From: JBALVT01 sp045110675
Lineage (GTDB): Bacteria > Pseudomonadota > Gammaproteobacteria > Pseudomonadales > Halieaceae
Assembly (NCBI GenBank): GCA_045110675.1
Contig: JBGCGJ010000033.1
Span: 1-50,737 of the forward strand
DNA length: 50,737 nucleotides
Reading direction: 5' to 3'
Positions 1-7,141 of the stretch are shown here, one piece after another. Position 1 is the stretch's first letter. Every line of letters starts with the position of its first letter. Under the pieces are notes generated by a model. The model made no database searches, was not told the DNA's origin, and was given only the letters and a program-made list of their open reading frames with translations. A program made the position numbers and the translations under genes.

Positions 1-65
1 ACCGGCTGCTGGACGAGTATGTGGATGCGGTGGGCAAGGCCGGGGCGATGTTGCCGGAGGTCTGA
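1..65 (+). pseudogene. 3' end of a second nitronate monooxygenase copy (cut by window edge)
   Basis: The first 65 bases encode the last 20 residues and TGA stop of the same protein that ends at 560 on the minus strand (C-terminus RLLDEYVDAVGKAGAMLPEV). The match to the reverse complement of 560-624 is exact and continues about 15 bases past the stop. The second copy therefore points towards the complete gene, tail to tail. Whether a whole gene lies left of the window cannot be seen, so it may be an intact duplicate or only a 3' fragment. Confidence 0.7.
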
Positions 66-140
66 TACTTCAGGTGCGGCCTCGCTATAGGTTGCGACAC
101 ATGCACCCTGGGTTCGCTCTAGCTATCGGCTCCGGCCGGT

Positions 141-201
141 GAAGCGTTTTCGCCTGCTACCGCGCGCCTGCTTCCCCGATACTCGCATTCGAAAACGCTT
201 C
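141..201. repeat. Hairpin A: 12-bp stem with the shared 23-nt loop
   Basis: The stem gaagcgttttcg (141-152) pairs perfectly with cgaaaacgcttc (190-201). The 37-nt loop ends with the 23-nt segment 167-189, which begins CCTGCTTCCCC and ends ACTCGCATT. The same 23 nt form the loop of the central hairpin and, inverted, of hairpin C. An extra 14 nt (153-166) starts with the same CCTGCT and looks like a partial duplication of the loop. Confidence 0.8.
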
Positions 202-254
202 CCCGACCAGATCCTTGATTCCGGCAATTACATTGGACAGTTTTCTAGTTGAAA

Positions 255-351
255 GCCGGAGCGAGGGTTTGGCCGGGAGGAGTGCAATTCGCCTGCTTCC
301 CCGATACTCGCATTCGAATTGCACTCCTCCCACCCAAACCCTCGCTCCGGC
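255..351. repeat. Hairpin B: central stem with the shared 23-nt loop
   Basis: The stem runs from 291 outward against 315 outward with 17 perfect pairs, two mismatches (274/332, 273/333), then further perfect pairing past 255/351. The loop 292-314 is identical base for base to 167-189, although the adjoining stem sequence (gtgcaattcg) differs from that of hairpin A. Confidence 0.85.
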
Positions 352-404
352 TTTCAACTAGAACACTGTCCAATGTAATTGCCGGAATCAAGGATCTGGT
401 CGGG

Positions 405-451
405 GAAGCGTTTTCGAATGCGAGTATCGGGGAAGCAGGCGAAAATGCTTA
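405..451. repeat. Hairpin C: mirror copy of hairpin A
   Basis: The stem gaagcgttttcg (405-416) pairs with cgaaaatgctta (440-451), with one internal mismatch and an unpaired last base. The loop 417-439 is the exact reverse complement of 292-314. As the mirror image of hairpin A it follows from the inverted duplication, but it lacks the 14-nt loop insertion seen in A. Confidence 0.8.
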
Positions 452-559
452 CCCGGCCGGAGCCGATAGCCCGAACGAACCCAGGATGCATATGTTGCAA
501 CTCGAGCTATTTGCTAATGCCCCGGGTGAGCAGCCTATAGATAGACCGCACCTGAAGTA

Positions 560-1690
560 TCAGACCTCCGGCAACATCGCCCCGGCCTTGCCCACCGCAT
601 CCACATACTCGTCCAGCAGCCGGTAGATCACCTGCCGGCAGGACTGCACCTCGTTGATCTGGCCGATTACCTGGCCGCAGGGATTGAAGGCTATTTTCTG
701 GCACTCGCCCACGCCCGCGTAAGTGGCGGTGCGGCGCATCCCGTCCGATGTCACCATGCCCTGTAGCGGCATGCCCAGCGGTTCCGGCGTATCGGGGCGC
801 TCCCAGGCCTCCGTCCATTCGCTCTTCAGCATCCGACAGGTCTTGCCGGTCCAGGAACGAGAGATCACCGTGTCCTCGCTGGTCGCATTGAGCAGGGATG
901 TCTTCTGGGCCGGTTGGGTGTGAGCCTCCTCCACCGTCAGCCACAGGGAGCCGGTCCACACCCCGGCGGCGCCCATGGCCATGGCAGCGGCGATCTGGCG
1001 ACCGTTGCCGATACCACCGGCGGCCAGGACAGGGAGTGGCGAAACCGCATCTATGATGTCGGGCCACAGGACCATGCTCCCCACTTCCCCGGTGTGGCCG
1101 CCACCTTCAGTACCCTGGGCGACCACAAAGTCCAATCCGGCATTCTTGTGTTGTATTGCCTGTTTTTTCTTGCCGCAAAGTGCCCCGATCAGGCGTCCGC
1201 TGTCCTTTACCATCTTGATCACATGGTCCGGCGGCGTGCCCAGAGCATTGGCGATTAATTTACAATTAGCGCGCGTCAGAGCCTCTTCTACGCAGGGCAT
1301 GACAGTTTGCAACGTCCAGCCCAGGATCTTGGGCCTGCCCTCCTCAGGCCATTGGGGTGCGCCATGTTCGTCGAGCAGCTTATCGGCGAACTCCAGATGC
1401 CCCGCGGGCACCATGGCCCAAAGTTTCTTTTCCAGTTCCTCTTCAGTGAGTTCGACCTCACCCTTGCCCACGTAATTCTGGGGAATAACCACATCCACCC
1501 CATAGGGCTTGTCGCCGATATGTTCGTCGATCCAGTTCAGTTCTTCACGCAACTGATCAGCGTCCATAAACCCGGCACCCAGTACACCCAGTCCGCCAGC
1601 CTTGCTGACCTCGACCACGACATCTCGGCAGTGGGAAAAAGCGAAAATTGGCACCTCTATGCCGAGGTCTTTGCATATCTGTGTGTACAT
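560..1690 (-). CDS. Nitronate monooxygenase (2-nitropropane dioxygenase family)
   Basis: This 376-residue protein has the FMN-dependent TIM-barrel fold of nitronate monooxygenases and related flavin oxidoreductases, which oxidise alkyl nitronates or act on enoyl-type substrates in the cytosol. The family signature GTEGGGHTGEVGSM lies at about residues 193-206, with the usual catalytic histidine at about 199. The phosphate-binding segment AAGGIGNGRQIAAAMAMGAAG follows at about 223-243. Length is normal and the ATG at 1690 is the first start. It stands alone, divergent from the araC gene at 1793, and its 3' end is duplicated at the window edge. The true substrate cannot be told from sequence, since many family members are not nitronate enzymes. 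Confidence 0.9.
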   Translation of the reverse strand: MYTQICKDLGIEVPIFAFSHCRDVVVEVSKAGGLGVLGAGFMDADQLREELNWIDEHIGDKPYGVDVVIPQNYVGKGEVELTEEELEKKLWAMVPAGHLEFADKLLDEHGAPQWPEEGRPKILGWTLQTVMPCVEEALTRANCKLIANALGTPPDHVIKMVKDSGRLIGALCGKKKQAIQHKNAGLDFVVAQGTEGGGHTGEVGSMVLWPDIIDAVSPLPVLAAGGIGNGRQIAAAMAMGAAGVWTGSLWLTVEEAHTQPAQKTSLLNATSEDTVISRSWTGKTCRMLKSEWTEAWERPDTPEPLGMPLQGMVTSDGMRRTATYAGVGECQKIAFNPCGQVIGQINEVQSCRQVIYRLLDEYVDAVGKAGAMLPEV

Positions 1691-1792
1691 GGTTCACTCC
1701 AGTTGGTTTTGTCAGCTATCAGGGTAAACTTGCAGGAAGAAAATCTCAGGCCCCAACGAGAATAACTGTTGACCAAACAGGCACCACAGTCC

Positions 1793-2800
1793 ATGGGTAC
1801 CCCCGAATCCATAGCGAGTTACTTACTGCCAATTGTCAAAGCACTGGACAACAGAGGTGTAGATACAACCATGCTATTGCAACGGGCGGGCATTGACGAT
1901 GTGGTTTCCAACGATCCCCTGGCACGGCTTCCTCACGACCGGATGGGCGAAGTATTTCGTCTGGCTGCCGAGGCTACGGGCGATCCGCAATTCGGCCTGT
2001 ATGCATCCCGTTATATGCTGCCCGCACATATTCATGCCCTGGGTTCGGCCATGTTGGCAAGCAACAGTTTGATGGATATGTGTCAGCGTATTGAACGCTT
2101 CGGCTCGTTCCTGGCCAGTACTGTGGAGTTTTATCTGGATGTAGGTGAGCGGGAAACGAAACTTGGTGCAAAAATGCTGGTACCCCTGCGACCGGAGGCT
2201 GTGGATATGTTCTGGTCATTCGTACTGCGCTTTATGCGGCATCTGTATCGTGAGGATTTCAATCCCCTGAGAGTGGAAGTTCCGCATAAAGACAACCCCG
2301 AATCTGTGAAAGCATACCGGGATTTCTTTCGTTGCGAATTGTCATTCGGGCACAGGGAAATGGCGATGTATTTCGACAGCGATCATCTTACTCAGAAGCT
2401 GCCAACGGCTAGCCCGGAACTCGCCCGCTTGTCGGATCAGGTTGTCAGGGACTACCTCGCTAAAATGAACAGGGACGACATCGTCTCCCGGTTGAGCCGT
2501 TTGCTGGTGGCCAATTTGCCAGCAGGAGATTATTCCAAAGCGGACGCTGCCCTTGAATTGAATATGAGTCCCAGGACACTGCAAAAGAAATTACTTGAAG
2601 CGGGGACAAGCTGGCGAGAGCAGGTTGATAGCACTCGTTATAATCTGGCAGTTTCATGGTTGCAAAGTGGTCGTTATAGTTTGTCCGAAATCACTTATAT
2701 GCTGGGGTTTAACGACACCAGCAGCTTTAGTCGCGCGTTTAAGCGATGGTCCGGGAAGGCGCCTGGAAAGTATATGGGAGTTGAGCAGAGAGAAGGCTAG
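1793..2800 (+). CDS. AraC-family transcriptional regulator (arabinose-binding-like N-terminus)
   Basis: This ~335-residue protein has an N-terminal effector domain of the OruR/ArgR-like type (the conserved start PESIASYLLPIVKALDNRGVD is typical). A C-terminal AraC DNA-binding domain with two helix-turn-helix units lies around residues 250-330, including MSPRTLQKKLLEAG and the closing ITYMLGFNDTSSFSRAFKRW. Such proteins activate nearby catabolic genes in response to a small molecule. The ATG at 1793 was chosen over an in-frame TTG at 1769; neither has a clear ribosome-binding site. A degenerate partial copy lies at 3700-3885, and a paralogue at 8560. The target may be the divergent monooxygenase or the amidohydrolase downstream; this is inference. 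Confidence 0.88.
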   Translation: MGTPESIASYLLPIVKALDNRGVDTTMLLQRAGIDDVVSNDPLARLPHDRMGEVFRLAAEATGDPQFGLYASRYMLPAHIHALGSAMLASNSLMDMCQRIERFGSFLASTVEFYLDVGERETKLGAKMLVPLRPEAVDMFWSFVLRFMRHLYREDFNPLRVEVPHKDNPESVKAYRDFFRCELSFGHREMAMYFDSDHLTQKLPTASPELARLSDQVVRDYLAKMNRDDIVSRLSRLLVANLPAGDYSKADAALELNMSPRTLQKKLLEAGTSWREQVDSTRYNLAVSWLQSGRYSLSEITYMLGFNDTSSFSRAFKRWSGKAPGKYMGVEQREG

Positions 2801-2823
2801 TACAAACCTCTGGCAATTCAGGT

Positions 2824-3062
2824 ATTAGTCGAGCCCTGCGCAGGCGAGGTCCGCCATTTTCTGACCCTTTTTCAGCATGTGCCAGAGTTCTCTCCCAGCC
2901 AAGGTCGCTCGGGCTGACCAGAATGATTTGAAGTCCAGCATCGGCCCCATTTTTGCGACAAAACTCACAGATTTGCTTTACCGCAGTAAAATTCTGATAT
3001 TGCTCATTTTTCCAGGTTGGGTATTGCCCCGCGCTCCAGCGCCTTGAATATGTCCTTCAACT
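2824..3062 (-). other. Long start-less open frame, possible gene remnant
   Basis: On the minus strand, offset by one base from the toxin gene, a reading frame stays open from inside the toxin 3' end past 2850 with protein-like composition (for example QICEFCRKNGADAGLQIILV, then SPSDLGWERTL). No ATG, GTG or TTG start with a ribosome-binding site was found, and the frame after about 2850 loses protein character. I do not recognise the family. It may be the tail of a decayed gene left beside the toxin-antitoxin module, or chance. Confidence 0.25.
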
Positions 3063-3390
3063 GCCGTTGAATTTTAAAACCATTGGCTTTGAGTATAGCT
3101 GGCACGTCACGGGTCTGCCGGATTAGAGCGACAATCACTACACGGTTCTTGCTGATGGGCACATAGACCAGGTAGTGTTCTCTGACGGCGTAAATACCCA
3201 GCTCACTGGCATCCGATAATTGGGGCGGGGCAGAGTGGCCTCGGGCTAAACCCTCGGCGCTGTCGTGAAGATCTGTGAAATATTGCCTGTTCAGCTCTTT
3301 TCCCCACCGGGATAAAGACCACTGTCGCGCTTCCCGAAAATCCCGCTCAGCCGTTGCGGTCAGGATGTAATGCCTGCGCTTTCCTGGCAT
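3004..3390 (-). CDS. ParE/RelE-superfamily toxin
   Basis: This 128-residue protein has the ParE/RelE pattern: an early YILTATAERDFREARQW helix, then strands including GIYAVREHYLVYV and RVVIVALIRQTRDVPAIL. Members are DNA gyrase poisons (ParE) or ribosome-dependent RNases (RelE); the sequence favours ParE but does not settle it. The antitoxin gene lies immediately upstream with a 5-bp gap, and an AGGAAAA ribosome-binding site sits in its last codons. At 128 residues it is longer than the usual ~95-105: about 25 residues (from KANGFKIQRQ) extend beyond the normal end, possibly by read-in to flanking DNA after a rearrangement. Confidence 0.85.
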   Translation of the reverse strand: MPGKRRHYILTATAERDFREARQWSLSRWGKELNRQYFTDLHDSAEGLARGHSAPPQLSDASELGIYAVREHYLVYVPISKNRVVIVALIRQTRDVPAILKANGFKIQRQLKDIFKALERGAIPNLEK

Positions 3391-3395
3391 CGAGA

Positions 3396-3623
3396 CTAGT
3401 TTTCCTGGACAATATCGAGAATAGACTTATCAGAAAAACGACCGGCAGAAAGATCATCCAGACCACCCAATATATGTGTAACGGTTGTCAGATCTTCCAT
3501 ATCACGACGAATCAGGCTGCGGATGTATTCACTGGGTGTCGAGTACAATCCAGCATCACCTGTACGGCCTTTTACAAAGTCTCGCAACTCTTCGGTTAGG
3601 GATAAATTCAAGCTGCTGGCCAT
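3396..3623 (-). CDS. ParD-type ribbon-helix-helix antitoxin
   Basis: This 75-residue protein begins MASSLNLSLTEELRDFVKGR and continues with YSTPSEYIRSLIRRDME, the ribbon-helix-helix pattern of ParD/CopG antitoxins. The C-terminal part (ILGGLDDLSAGRFSDKSI) would bind the toxin. The ATG at 3623 is chosen over an upstream GTG (3638) because GGAGAG sits seven bases before it. Dimers of this family bind a palindrome upstream and repress the operon; a perfect palindrome lies at 3662-3698. The toxin gene follows after 5 bp. Confidence 0.88.
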   Translation of the reverse strand: MASSLNLSLTEELRDFVKGRTGDAGLYSTPSEYIRSLIRRDMEDLTTVTHILGGLDDLSAGRFSDKSILDIVQEN

Positions 3624-3661
3624 CGGGTTACTCTCCACATCTTCTTATTTGGCGAACGTAA

Positions 3662-3698
3662 CAAAAATGTCGAATATTGTCAATATTCGACATTTTTG
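3662..3698. promoter_or_regulatory. Perfect 18-bp-arm palindrome, likely toxin-antitoxin operator
   Basis: The arm caaaaatgtcgaatattg (3662-3679) is followed by one base and then its exact reverse complement (3681-3698). It begins 39 bp upstream of the antitoxin start and contains AT-rich stretches that could overlap the promoter. ParD-type antitoxins usually autoregulate through such dyads. Assignment to this antitoxin is from position. Confidence 0.75.
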
Positions 3699-3699
3699 A

Positions 3700-3886
3700 A
3701 GTTGGTGGTGGGTGCCAAAATGCTGATACCACTACGACCCGAAGCCGTGGATATGTTCTGGTCTTTCGTTGCGAATTGTCATTCGGGCACAGGGAAATGG
3801 TTCTGTATTTTGACAGCGACCAACTTGCTCAGAAGCTGCCCACGGCTAGCCCGGAACTCCTTGTCATTACTTGAAGCGGCTAACGG
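3700..3886 (+). pseudogene. Internally deleted remnant of an araC gene
   Basis: Three blocks match the intact araC gene at 1793-2800 in the same order: 3706-3763 matches about 2163-2218, 3764-3860 matches about 2329-2425, and 3868-3883 matches about 2590-2604. The reading frame can be followed as RCELSFGHREM then YFDSDQLAQKLPTASPEL. The blocks differ from the intact gene at scattered positions, so this is an older paralogue, not a fresh copy. At the first junction both donor sites carry TTCGT, consistent with deletion between short repeats. The remnant starts directly after the toxin-antitoxin operator. Confidence 0.8.
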
Positions 3887-4008
3887 TTTTTTGCCCGTTT
3901 GCACATGGTTAGATGATCACTTCTGGTCGATGATGCTCGGTATGACGGATTTCAATGCTTACTGCTTAAAATTTGCTACGGTAAAAGGGCAAACCAGAGG
4001 TTGCTACT

Positions 4009-5664
4009 ATGTTTAAAGTTAGTCCCTTTTCTTATCTGGCGTTGCTGGGTCTTCTGGCGACTCCGGGACTAGCCCAGGACTATGATCTGGTGATTCTTGG
4101 CGGTCGAGTAATGGACCCTGAGACGAAATTTGATGCTGTGCGAAACGTCGGCATCAACCAGGGTCGCATTGCCAAAATCACCAGCTCTGTGATCGTGGGA
4201 AAAGAATCAATTGATGCGACTGGTATGGTGGTGGCCCCAGGTTTTATTGATACAGAACAGCATGGCCTCAGCCCATGGGGGGTCAAGGTGAATTTGCGCG
4301 ATGGTGTGACAACTCAGATGGATTTCGAATTGGGTGCCCTGAATGTCGCCCAGTGGTATGCCGCCAGGGAAGGGAAGACGCAGGCAAACTTTGGGACCAC
4401 GGTGGGGCAGGAATTTGCCCGTATGCGAGTTCACGACGGAATGGCACTGGAAGGGCCCAATGTTTCCATGCCGCATGGCCTGAATATTCGAGCGCAAGCC
4501 GCTGAAGATGGTGTGGATGGCTGGTCCGTTAGCCTCAGTGATGTTCAGCAAATGAATACGATCACCCGTATTCTCGATGAGGGCCTGCGAGAGGGTGCTG
4601 TCGGTATAGGTTCTACCATCGGTTACGCTCAAAAAGGCATCACCACCTTTGAGATGCTCGAAGCTCAGCGCATCGCTGCCCGTTACGGTCGTCTTACCTC
4701 TGTGCATCATCGCTTCCACCCCAGCGCCGCAACTCCAACCGAAGCGCCCACCGGGGTTAATGAGGTATTGGCCAATGCGATGGCCCTGAAAGCTCCATTG
4801 CAAGTTCATCACGACAACGACTACGGCTGGTGGGAGAATCAGGAGAAAATGGCGCTGGCCCGTGCCCAGGGACACAATGTCTGGGCTACGTTCTACCCCT
4901 GGATCGCAGGATCTGGCAACTACGGTGCCTCCATCGTCTCCCCGGACACTTGGGAAAAGGTGATGGGATTTAAATACGAAGAAACGATTTACGATCCCCA
5001 GCTGGACAAGTTTGTTACCAAGGATGAATTTCTGAAGATTCAGAAGGCGGAGCCAGGTCGCACGCTCATCGCCTACAGTCCGCCTCGCAAATATTGGCTG
5101 CCCCAGTGGATTGAGGTCCCACATTTTGTCGTAGCCGGAGATGGCATGCCCGGACTGGATGTTAACGGCAAGCTACTGGATTGGGATGCACCTTATGAGG
5201 ATTACGCGGGTCACCCCCGCACTGCCGGTACCCACGCTATTGTATTGCGAATGGGCCGGGAAAATGGGGTCGCTCTGATGCATTCTCTGAGCCAGCTGAG
5301 CTACTGGCCGGCCAAACACCTCGGTGATACAGGTCTGGAAGATATGCGCGAGCGCGGTAGGCTGCAGGAGGGCATGGTGGCCGATATCGTGGTGCTCGAT
5401 GCCGAAAAAGTCACTGAGCATGCCAACTACAAAAGTGGTAGCAATGGCCTGCCGTCCACGGGGATACCCTATGTGCTAGTGAATGGTGTCGTCGTCGTAA
5501 AGGAATCCAGAGTACTGAGGAACGTCTACCCCGGCCAGGCCATCCGCTTCCCAGTGGAGAAACAGGGCCGTTTTATTCCCGCTTCGGGAGGCAGTTGGTT
5601 ACAGACCTACAACACCAAGGCTAACAAGCAGCGTATCGACGTAAACGACGATACCTTGAACTGA
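4009..5664 (+). CDS. Secreted amidohydrolase, D-aminoacylase-like
   Basis: This 551-residue protein begins with a signal peptide (residues 1-22, ending PGLAQ), so it acts in the periplasm. The rest is an amidohydrolase-superfamily beta-barrel resembling N-acyl-D-amino-acid deacylases, which free D-amino acids from acyl groups. Visible blocks are LVILGGRVMDPETK, VAPGFIDTEQHG, VHHRFH, VHHDND and the C-terminal LQEGMVADIVVLDAEKV. The usual metal-binding HxH after GFID is here E83-Q-H85, so the first histidine is missing; the metal site may be mononuclear or altered. The start ATG follows gaggttgctact. A DadA-like gene lies 165 bp downstream, matching release and then oxidation of a D-amino acid. 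The substrate is not known. Confidence 0.85.
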   Translation: MFKVSPFSYLALLGLLATPGLAQDYDLVILGGRVMDPETKFDAVRNVGINQGRIAKITSSVIVGKESIDATGMVVAPGFIDTEQHGLSPWGVKVNLRDGVTTQMDFELGALNVAQWYAAREGKTQANFGTTVGQEFARMRVHDGMALEGPNVSMPHGLNIRAQAAEDGVDGWSVSLSDVQQMNTITRILDEGLREGAVGIGSTIGYAQKGITTFEMLEAQRIAARYGRLTSVHHRFHPSAATPTEAPTGVNEVLANAMALKAPLQVHHDNDYGWWENQEKMALARAQGHNVWATFYPWIAGSGNYGASIVSPDTWEKVMGFKYEETIYDPQLDKFVTKDEFLKIQKAEPGRTLIAYSPPRKYWLPQWIEVPHFVVAGDGMPGLDVNGKLLDWDAPYEDYAGHPRTAGTHAIVLRMGRENGVALMHSLSQLSYWPAKHLGDTGLEDMRERGRLQEGMVADIVVLDAEKVTEHANYKSGSNGLPSTGIPYVLVNGVVVVKESRVLRNVYPGQAIRFPVEKQGRFIPASGGSWLQTYNTKANKQRIDVNDDTLN

Positions 5665-5829
5665 TTTCCCAGCGCGGGTGATCTTTGTGCAATGTTGGAA
5701 TTGCTACGATTGTGTTGGTAACAAATGACAACTGCTATCATGGGTGGTCAACAAGTTTTCCCTGATGGACAAGGCGCTTCATACGTAATCTGGAATGATT
5801 GGTATGTCTAACACAAGGATACGAATATC

Positions 5830-7089
5830 ATGAAGACCTTAATCCTGGGCGCTGGAATCGCCGGCCTCTCAAGTGCTATCGCCCAACAAGAGCGCGGCGA
5901 CGAAGTGGAAGTGCTGGAAGCGCGCGAAGGTGTTGCTTTGGAGTCCAGCCAGGGCAATGGAGGGCTAATGACCGCCTCTCTTTGCGAGCCTTGGAACCAG
6001 CCTGGTGTATCTAAAATCATGATCCCGGCCCTGTTTGGCGGTAAAAATTCTATGCTCCGTATTCACCCCAAAACCCTGCCTTCCCTGGCTTTTTGGGGGC
6101 TTAAATTTCTCCGTAGCTCCAGTCAGGCGCGATTTCTTGAAGCTTCCGAGGCGGACTTTAAGCTGTCCACTTACTCTCAGGAAAAAACCCACCAGATGAT
6201 TGGGGAAAATAATTTCGATGTTAAATTGCAGGACAACGGCATGTTACAGGTGTTCCGTGACCAGGCCACTTTGGATCACGCCCTGTCCATACACGTTGAA
6301 TACGCAAAATTCGGGCTGGAATACGAACTGCTGGACAAGGCGGCTTCGATTGCCCGGGAGCCCCATCTTGAACACAGCTCCAGCGACCTGGTAGGTAGTA
6401 TTCTTTACCCCGATGGCAGCCGTGGCGAGTGCCCGCTGTTCTGCCAACAGCTGGCTGAGTTGTTGGTGTCACGTGGCGCAAATATACGCACGGGTGTCAG
6501 GGTTGAGAAAATACTTGTCGAGAAAGGGCATGCGGTCGGCGTGCATACCAACTTAGGAGAAGTGAAGGCAGATCGCATCATTGTCGCTATGGGTAACCAT
6601 GCGCCAACGGCAATGCGTACAGCGGGTGTGAGATTACCCGTTAGACCAGTGAAGGGATATGCCATTACCGTACCCGTAGACGCGGAATTACCGAAGAGCA
6701 TCATGTTGGATGTAGGCCTGCACATCGGCATCATACCGCTTCATCACGACAATACGCTGCGTATCGGCGGTGGGGCGGAATTCACCGGTATGGATACCGT
6801 TTTCCACCAGCGGTACGCCGAGCAATCCTACGGCAACGTCGAGAAGACTTTGCCGCACCTCATGCCTTACCTCAAACGCGACCAGCAGCATACCTGGGCG
6901 GGCATGCGGTCCGTTACCTTTGACGGCAAGCCGTTTATCGGCGCGACGGGTGTTGAGAACCTGTTCGTCAACGGTGGGCTGGGTCACCTGGGTTGGACCC
7001 AGGGGATGGGAGCGGGGCATTTGCTGTCAGATATTATTGCTGGCACGAGGCCAGCAGTTGACCCTACACCCTATCGCTTGAATCGATGA
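5830..7089 (+). CDS. dadA: DadA-like D-amino acid dehydrogenase (FAD-dependent)
   Basis: This 419-residue DAO-family flavoprotein would oxidise D-amino acids to 2-oxo acids and ammonia, passing electrons to the respiratory chain. The dinucleotide-binding fold is at the N-terminus (LILGAGIAGL, G7-x-G9-xx-G12, acidic E30 at the strand end). The family blocks SSQGNGGL (about 44-51), RPVKGYAITV and the C-terminal FAD block FVNGGLGHLGWTQGMGAGHL follow. Length agrees with E. coli DadA (432). AAGGA lies about 10 bases before the ATG. Located between the D-aminoacylase-like enzyme and a serine hydrolase, it fits a D-amino acid catabolic role. Related members oxidise proline, hydroxyproline or glycine, so the substrate is inferred. 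Confidence 0.82.
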   Translation: MKTLILGAGIAGLSSAIAQQERGDEVEVLEAREGVALESSQGNGGLMTASLCEPWNQPGVSKIMIPALFGGKNSMLRIHPKTLPSLAFWGLKFLRSSSQARFLEASEADFKLSTYSQEKTHQMIGENNFDVKLQDNGMLQVFRDQATLDHALSIHVEYAKFGLEYELLDKAASIAREPHLEHSSSDLVGSILYPDGSRGECPLFCQQLAELLVSRGANIRTGVRVEKILVEKGHAVGVHTNLGEVKADRIIVAMGNHAPTAMRTAGVRLPVRPVKGYAITVPVDAELPKSIMLDVGLHIGIIPLHHDNTLRIGGGAEFTGMDTVFHQRYAEQSYGNVEKTLPHLMPYLKRDQQHTWAGMRSVTFDGKPFIGATGVENLFVNGGLGHLGWTQGMGAGHLLSDIIAGTRPAVDPTPYRLNR

Positions 7090-7141
7090 TTTAAATTGTA
7101 TGCAAGCAGGTAACGTATTTTTTGATTGTAGAACGCCGAAT

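Larger units (their letters stand above)
1..624. repeat. Large imperfect inverted duplication (tail-to-tail gene ends plus intergenic palindrome)
   Basis: Bases 1-80 equal the reverse complement of about 545-624. After a diverged stretch (the right arm has ~35 extra bases near 500-540), pairing resumes from about 110 against about 490 and continues to the centre at about 303. The inner arms 203-291 and 315-403 pair almost perfectly, with mismatches at 242/364, 273/333 and 274/332. The structure could extrude as a cruciform or act as a bidirectional terminator between convergent genes. Indels and substitutions between the arms argue against a simple fold-back assembly artefact. Apparent open frames inside it are mirror images of each other and are not called as genes. 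Confidence 0.85.

Noticed and set aside
1..624. Palindrome as a fold-back sequencing or assembly artefact
   Set aside because: The arms differ by several substitutions and by indels of about 14 and 35 bases, which an artefact would not produce; still worth a read check because it lies at the window edge.
157..626. Two similar open frames (minus 157-357, plus 249-626) encoding MKAGARVW-type proteins
   Set aside because: They are mirror images created by the palindrome; neither has a ribosome-binding site and the second runs into the antisense of the monooxygenase gene.
507..1067. 186-codon minus-strand ORF within the monooxygenase gene
   Set aside because: Out-of-frame shadow of the monooxygenase, arginine/glycine-rich without a family pattern.
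4207..5124. 305-codon open frame antisense to the amidohydrolase
   Set aside because: No family pattern; the plus-strand protein has a signal peptide and conserved amidohydrolase blocks.
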